In this document: positions 59,547 to 64,000 of the stretch, in pieces
How positions within the stretch are numbered: position 1 is the first letter of the stretch
How the letters are laid out: the number at the start of each line of letters is the position of its first letter
Source: Imbroritus primus
Lineage (GTDB): Bacteria; Pseudomonadota; Gammaproteobacteria; Burkholderiales; Burkholderiaceae
Length of the DNA stretch: 64,000 nucleotides
Reading direction: 5' to 3'
NCBI GenBank assembly: GCA_000272025.2
Contig: AKCV02000025.1
Coordinates: 372,001-436,000 of the forward strand
Translations under genes and position numbers: made by a program
Notes under the pieces: model-generated
Databases searched by the model: none
The model's input: the letters and a program-made list of their open reading frames with translations, nothing else
What the model was told of the DNA's origin: nothing

Positions 59547-61687
59547 ACGGGCCGGCGCATCACGAGCCAACACACACCATGCGCAGCGCGCTGACCTGTC
59601 TCGTCAATCCGCAGTCGATTGCCATCGTCGGCGCCTCGTCGCAGTTCGGCAAGGTCAGCGGCCGGCCGCTCAAGCACCTGCTGGAGAAGGGCTATCGCGG
59701 CAAGATATGGCCGATCAATCCACGCTATACGGAAATGCACGGCCTGACCTGCTACACCAGCATCGCCGCGCTGCCCGATGCGCCCGACCTTGCCATCGTC
59801 GCGCTGCCCGCGCAGGACGTACTGGCCACCATTCGCGAACTGGGCCGGCGTGGTACGCGCTCGGTGGTGGTGTTCAGTTCCGGCTTCGGTGAAATGGGCG
59901 AAGCCGGCAAGGCCATGGAAGCGGAGATGGTGGCTGCGGCGCGCGAGTACGGCATGCCGCTGTGCGGCCCGAACTGCCTCGGCTTCATCAACGCGTTTGA
60001 AAACGTCTACGCCACCTTCAGCCAGTATGCCGACCGCGAAACGCAGTCCGGCCCAATCGCTTTCGTCACGCAGTCGGGCGCGTTCGGCACGGCGATTGCT
60101 GCGCTCGCGCGCCAGCGTGGCCTGGGTCTCGGCTATTTCATCAACACCGGCAATGAAGCGGATGTCGGCTTTGCCGACCTGATGCTGACGGTCATCGAGG
60201 ATCCGCGCATCAAGGTCGCGGCGGGTTATCTCGAAGGCGTGCGCGATGGCGAGGCGCTGATCCGTCTCGCTAAACGCTGCCAGGAGCTCGGCAAGCCACT
60301 GGTGCTGACCAAGGTCGGCCGCATGGCCGCCGGCGCGCGCGCGGCTGCCTCGCATACCGGCTCGATGGCCGGCGAGGACGCGGTGTTCGATGCGGTCATC
60401 CGGCAGTACGGCGTGATCCGTGCACGCAACGAAGAACAGTTGCTCGACATGGCGCAGGCGCTGGCCGCCTGCCCGCTGCCGCACGGCAACGGCCTGGGTA
60501 TCGCCACGCAGTCGGGAGGCGCAGGCGTGATGATGGCCGACCGTGCCGAAGAAGTCGGCCTCGCGGTGCCGCCGGTGACCGATGCGATCCGCAAGCGCCT
60601 GGTCGATCTGCTGCCGGCCTTCGGTGCGGCCGGCAATCCGGTCGACGTCACCGGCCAGTTCGTCGGCGAGCCGGAACTGCTGCGCGAGTCGGTGCTGACA
60701 CTGCTCGACGATCCGAACATCCACGTCGGCATCGTCTGGCTGCAGCTGATGCATGCCTATGTCGACGTGCTCGTCGAGATTCTCACCGAGACCTGCCGCA
60801 AGGCCACCAAGCCGTGCCTGGTGTGCTGGGTGGCCGCGCCCGAAGAAGCGGTGCGCAAGCTGGCGGCGGTGGGCATTCCGGTGTTCCAGGCGGGCGAGCG
60901 CGCGGTCGATGCCGCTGCTGCGCTGGTGCGTCATGGTGAGGCTCAGCGTCGTTGGCAACAACGTGCACCGCAGGCCGCCCATGCCGTGCGGACGCTGCCG
61001 CGCCTGCCCGATGGCGTGGTGCCGAGTGTGCAGGGCGTGAGCCTGCTCAAGGATGCCGGCATCCCCATGGCGCCGGTGGCACTGGCGACCAGCGAGGATC
61101 ATGCCGTCGCGCTGTGGCACAAGTTCGGCAAGGGCGTGGCGCTCAAGATCGAATCAACGGCCATCACACACAAGAGCGATATCGGCGGCGTGCTGCTCAA
61201 CCTCAATGATGAAGCGGCGATCCGCACCGGTTATCGCAGCATCCTGGCGAATGCCGCGCGGCATTGTCCGGATGCCAAGGTCGATGGCGTACTGGTGCAG
61301 CCGCTGGCCAGTGGGCATGTGGAACTGGTGGTTGGCGTCAAGCGCGATCCGTCGTTCGGCATGATCGTCATGGTCGGCAGCGGCGGCGTGCTGGTGGAGG
61401 TGATGCGCGATGTAGCGTTCCGCCGTGCGCCATTCGCCGAGGATGAAGCGGCCCGCATGCTTGGTGAGCTGCGCATGGGAGCCTTGCTGGATGGGGTGCG
61501 CGGCAAGCCCGCTGTGGATCGCGCACAGATTTGCAACCTGCTGGCCAGCCTCTCGCGCTGGGCAGCCGAAATGGAGGATCAGTTAGAGGAGCTTGATCTC
61601 AATCCGGTTCTGGTGGGTCCGGACGGACCTGTCGGGGTGGATTGCGTGATGGTTATTCGACATGACGCCAGCCCCGCCAAGAGGTAG
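59543..61687 (+). CDS. NDP-forming acyl-CoA synthetase (acetyl-CoA synthetase-like fusion)
   Basis: 714-residue single-chain acyl-CoA ligase. Domains: CoA-binding (about 15-140, [20 protein letters not shown]), succinyl-CoA-ligase-like (about 155-470) with the phospho-His motif [16 protein letters not shown] (about 272), and ATP-grasp_5 (about 490-705, [20 protein letters not shown]). It forms acyl-CoA from acid, CoA and ATP, giving ADP and phosphate. GGAGG lies 7 bp before the ATG. Coupled to gcdH by the ATGA overlap, it presumably activates the dicarboxylic acid whose CoA ester the operon degrades; substrate inferred. Confidence 0.9.
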   Translation: MNGPAHHEPTHTMRSALTCLVNPQSIAIVGASSQFGKVSGRPLKHLLEKGYRGKIWPINPRYTEMHGLTCYTSIAALPDAPDLAIVALPAQDVLATIRELGRRGTRSVVVFSSGFGEMGEAGKAMEAEMVAAAREYGMPLCGPNCLGFINAFENVYATFSQYADRETQSGPIAFVTQSGAFGTAIAALARQRGLGLGYFINTGNEADVGFADLMLTVIEDPRIKVAAGYLEGVRDGEALIRLAKRCQELGKPLVLTKVGRMAAGARAAASHTGSMAGEDAVFDAVIRQYGVIRARNEEQLLDMAQALAACPLPHGNGLGIATQSGGAGVMMADRAEEVGLAVPPVTDAIRKRLVDLLPAFGAAGNPVDVTGQFVGEPELLRESVLTLLDDPNIHVGIVWLQLMHAYVDVLVEILTETCRKATKPCLVCWVAAPEEAVRKLAAVGIPVFQAGERAVDAAAALVRHGEAQRRWQQRAPQAAHAVRTLPRLPDGVVPSVQGVSLLKDAGIPMAPVALATSEDHAVALWHKFGKGVALKIESTAITHKSDIGGVLLNLNDEAAIRTGYRSILANAARHCPDAKVDGVLVQPLASGHVELVVGVKRDPSFGMIVMVGSGGVLVEVMRDVAFRRAPFAEDEAARMLGELRMGALLDGVRGKPAVDRAQICNLLASLSRWAAEMEDQLEELDLNPVLVGPDGPVGVDCVMVIRHDASPAKR

Positions 61688-61754
61688 TTTCGACAACGCG
61701 GCGTCGATAACACGGCATGCCACATGGCATGCCGTACCCCGTAGAGGAGACAAT

Positions 61755-62750
61755 ATGATGCGCAGTAAACTCAGTGCTTTGCTCGTAGCATGCCTGGCCG
61801 CCGTTCCTGTGACCCAGGCGCTGGCCCAGGACAAGTATCCGTCCCGTCCCATTACCCTGATCGCGCCGTACAGCGCGGGCGGCGACTCCGACCTCGCCGC
61901 CCGCAACTTCGCGGCGGTCGCGCAGAGCTACCTCGGCCAGCCGGTGGTGGTGCAGAACAAGCCCGGCGCGAGCGGCATCATCGGCTCGCAACTGGTGCTG
62001 CAGTCGCCGTCCGACGGCTATACGCTGCTGCTGGCGCGGACAGGGTCCCAGGCGATTCTCCCTGCGGTGGCTCCGTCGAATACCAAGTACAAGTGGGATG
62101 ACTTTACCTTCATCGGCATGCTCGAACTGAACCCGTACGGCTGCATGGTCAAGGCCAACTCACCGTACACCAATGCCGAGCAGTTCCTGAAGGGCCTGAA
62201 GGAAAAGGGCAAGGGCATGAACTTTGCCACGGCCGGCGTGGCGACCACCAACGACATGGGCCCGCGTCTGCTGTTCGACATCCTCAAGCTGGGCGCCAAT
62301 TCGCCGCAGCAGATTCCATTCAAGGGCAATGGCGAGGCCACGGCCGCACTGATGGCCGGACAGGTGGATTTTGCGTGCGGCAGTATTGGACCGTTCATGC
62401 AGCTGATCAAGCACGGCGACCTGCGCGCCATGTTCATCACCACGCCGGAACGCATCAAGGATCTGCCGAATGTACCGACCGCTCGCGAAGCCGGCGTGCA
62501 GGACATGGAGAAGATCACCGGCTGGAGCGGCATCTTCGCTCCGTCCAAGATGCCGCCGGCAATGGTCGAGCAGTTGTGGAAGGCCGTGCAGGATGTGGGC
62601 AAGGATCCGAAATGGCGTCGCGCCACGGAGCAGGCCGGTTCGATTCCCTACATTATCGGTCCGGACGAGACCCGCAAGTTCATCAAGAACCAGTTTGATG
62701 TGTATGAGAGCATCGGCAAGTCGCTCAATATGATCGACAAGGTACTCTAA
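61755..62750 (+). CDS. Bug/TctC-family periplasmic tricarboxylate-type substrate-binding protein
   Basis: 331-residue receptor with a signal peptide (LSALLVACLAAVPVTQALAQ, about residues 6-25). The family signature follows: YPSRPITLIAPYSAGGDSDL and GQPVVVQNKPGASGIIGSQL (about 60-80). Bug proteins bind carboxylates for TctAB-type symporters. No tctA/tctB genes follow, so it is an orphan receptor. AGAGGAGA precedes the ATG at 61755. It ends in a strong terminator, making it the last gene of the operon. Glutarate or a longer dicarboxylate is the likely ligand, by context only. Confidence 0.9.
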   Translation: MMRSKLSALLVACLAAVPVTQALAQDKYPSRPITLIAPYSAGGDSDLAARNFAAVAQSYLGQPVVVQNKPGASGIIGSQLVLQSPSDGYTLLLARTGSQAILPAVAPSNTKYKWDDFTFIGMLELNPYGCMVKANSPYTNAEQFLKGLKEKGKGMNFATAGVATTNDMGPRLLFDILKLGANSPQQIPFKGNGEATAALMAGQVDFACGSIGPFMQLIKHGDLRAMFITTPERIKDLPNVPTAREAGVQDMEKITGWSGIFAPSKMPPAMVEQLWKAVQDVGKDPKWRRATEQAGSIPYIIGPDETRKFIKNQFDVYESIGKSLNMIDKVL

Positions 62751-62770
62751 GCCCCTCCCTGTCCCCCACC

Positions 62771-62804
62771 GCCCCGTCCTGGCTGCATCCAGGCGGGGCG
62801 TTTT
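62771..62804 (+). terminator. Rho-independent terminator of the acyl-CoA operon
   Basis: GCCCCG-t-CCTGG and CCAGG-CGGGGC form an 11-bp stem with one bulged T and a 6-nt loop, followed by G and TTTT. It lies 20 bp after the Bug gene stop. Confidence 0.88.
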
Positions 62805-62902
62805 GTTTGCAGGGCGGCCAATGGTGTGGCATCCCGCACACACCTGCGCCGGCAGTCACAATCGTCCGTTACCATGGGGGATCGCCGTGACAGGACTCCC
62901 AC

Positions 62903-64000
62903 ATGCCGGACCGCCGTGATTTCCTCAAGCAGCTTGCGCTTGGCAGCAGCGTCGCGCTGGCAACGGTCGCCAGCCACGCCGCCGAACCGGTGACGGCTGC
63001 GGCATTTCCCTCCAATCCCTTCAGGCTTGGCGTCGCCTCCGGCTACCCGACGCATGAGGGCGTGGTGTTGTGGACGCGCCTCGCGCCACATCCGCTCGAA
63101 GCGCAGGGCGGCATGCCGCCAGTGGCGATGGATGTGCAATGGGAGATCGCCGAGGATGAAGGTTTCCGGCACATCGTGCAGCGCGGCGTGGCCCGTGCAC
63201 GGCCGGAGGAGGCCCATGCCGTGCACGTTGAATTGCACGGGCTGGAAGCGGAGGCATGGTTCTTCTATCGCTTTCGCGCGGGCGGCTATACCAGCCGCAT
63301 CGGCCGCACGCGCACCGCGCCAGCGCCGGAGGCCGATGCGCCGCGCCTGCGTTTCACGGTGGCCTCATGCCAGAACTACGAGCACGGCTACTACGGCGCC
63401 TACCAGCACATGCTGGCCGAAGAGCCGGATCTCGTGCTGTTCCTCGGCGACTACATCTACGAAACCAGCACGCGGCCGCCGCGCGTGCGCGAGCATGCCG
63501 GCCCGGTGCCGCGCACGCTGGCGGAGTACCGGCAGCGGCACGCGCAGTACAAGATGGATCCCGACCTGCAGGCCATGCATGCCGCAGCGCCATGGTTGCT
63601 GACCTGGGACGATCACGAGGTGGAGAACGACTACGCCGGCGATGCCTCGAGCCACGGCACGCCGGTCGACACCTTCCTGCGGCAACGTGCTGCCGCCTAT
63701 CGCGCCTATTACGAGCATATGCCGTTGCCGCGCGCCATGCTGTTCGACGCAACCGCACTACGGCTGTATTCGACCTGGCACTGGGGCCGGCTTGCCGATT
63801 TCCATCTGCTCGACGACCGGCAGTACCGTTCGATGCAGGCCTGCGGATACCTTCGGACCGGCGCCCCGGCTGGTGCCTCGGCGGGCTGCCTGCCGCGCGA
63901 GGACGACACGCGCACCATGCTCAGCCCGGCGCAGGAAGCGTGGCTCGATGCCACGCTGGCGGCGACCAAGGCACGCTGGAACCTGCTGGCCCAGCAGACG
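62903..64000 (+). CDS. phoD: PhoD-like alkaline phosphatase, Tat-exported (3' end cut by window edge)
   Basis: PhoD enzymes are Ca/Fe-dependent phosphodiesterase/phosphomonoesterases of the periplasm. 366 codons are visible. A twin-arginine signal MPDRRDFLKQLALGSS is followed by a hydrophobic stretch ending SHAAEP. The N-terminal PhoD domain (GVASGYPTHEGVVLWTRLAP) comes next. Metal-site motifs of the metallophosphatase domain follow: FTVASCQNYEHGYYGAYQHM, LGDYIYE and WDDHEVENDYAG. The C-terminus lies outside the window. Its own short promoter region follows the operon terminator. Together with PhoX, it is the second Tat-type phosphatase here. Confidence 0.92.
   Translation, partial: MPDRRDFLKQLALGSSVALATVASHAAEPVTAAAFPSNPFRLGVASGYPTHEGVVLWTRLAPHPLEAQGGMPPVAMDVQWEIAEDEGFRHIVQRGVARARPEEAHAVHVELHGLEAEAWFFYRFRAGGYTSRIGRTRTAPAPEADAPRLRFTVASCQNYEHGYYGAYQHMLAEEPDLVLFLGDYIYETSTRPPRVREHAGPVPRTLAEYRQRHAQYKMDPDLQAMHAAAPWLLTWDDHEVENDYAGDASSHGTPVDTFLRQRAAAYRAYYEHMPLPRAMLFDATALRLYSTWHWGRLADFHLLDDRQYRSMQACGYLRTGAPAGASAGCLPREDDTRTMLSPAQEAWLDATLAATKARWNLLAQQT

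Overview
This is 64 kb of GC-rich chromosomal DNA from a betaproteobacterium, most likely a Burkholderiales member near Cupriavidus/Ralstonia. That placement is inferred from gene order and family content: ftsY / M16 pair / rsmD-coaD-ferredoxin; ispE-tRNA-Gln-prs-rplY-pth; the rapZ-hprK-ptsN-hpf-rpoN-lptBAC-kdsC-kdsD block; a MutM/LolB/TPR cluster; and a Bug-type periplasmic receptor. No 16S gene is present, so the genus is not fixed by the sequence. The window starts inside ftsY and ends inside a phoD-like gene.

Layout. 1-5.7 kb: ftsY (partial) divergent from two M16 peptidase-family proteins (one active, one lacking the zinc motif), then rsmD, coaD and a YfhL-type ferredoxin. 5.8-10 kb: a BCCT transporter and a Tat-exported PhoX phosphatase, both on the minus strand. 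10.1-16.3 kb: the minus-strand housekeeping run pth, rplY, prs, tRNA-Gln(TTG), ispE, lolB and a large TPR protein. 16.3-20.7 kb: mutM, a dynamin-like GTPase and mutY on the plus strand. 20.7-30.6 kb: LON-domain protein, rapZ, psiF-like, hprK, ptsN, hpf, rpoN, lptB, lptA, lptC, kdsC and kdsD, all minus. This joins nitrogen-related PTS control, sigma-54 and LPS assembly. 30.7-40.8 kb: a Kef/YbaL-type antiporter, a small accessory toxin-antitoxin locus (BrnA-like remnant plus tacAT), apt, DUF502, SRPBCC, an MFS exporter, a GNAT protein, a YpfJ-type metalloprotease-like protein and a Na/Pi symporter. 40.9-44.6 kb: a single very long gene for a 1218-residue ankyrin-repeat protein of unknown function. 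44.6-49.8 kb: uvrA, a YajR-like MFS transporter and ssb. 49.8-50.3 kb: an AT-richer non-coding stretch with inverted repeats. 50.3-52.1 kb: an ECF sigma factor / ferritin-like / cytochrome c operon. 52.4-62.8 kb: an AEC transporter, then a LysR regulator divergent from a catabolic operon (enoyl-CoA hydratase, 3-hydroxyacyl-CoA dehydrogenase, thiolase, glutaryl-CoA dehydrogenase, NDP-forming acyl-CoA synthetase, Bug receptor). The operon looks built to take a C5 or longer odd-chain dicarboxylate (glutarate or pimelate type) to acetyl-CoA. 62.9 kb-end: PhoD-like Tat phosphatase (partial).

The least explained items are the 1218-aa ankyrin protein, the tacAT locus with its palindromic promoter next to a decayed BrnA-like antitoxin, the non-coding repeat island at 49.84-50.19 kb, and the ECF/ferritin-like/cytochrome operon, which has no anti-sigma gene. 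A 10-mer, GCTACAATGC, recurs exactly four times in front of four genes and looks like a common -10 promoter element of this organism. In some cases the -10 lies only 6-8 bp before the ATG, hinting at leaderless mRNAs.
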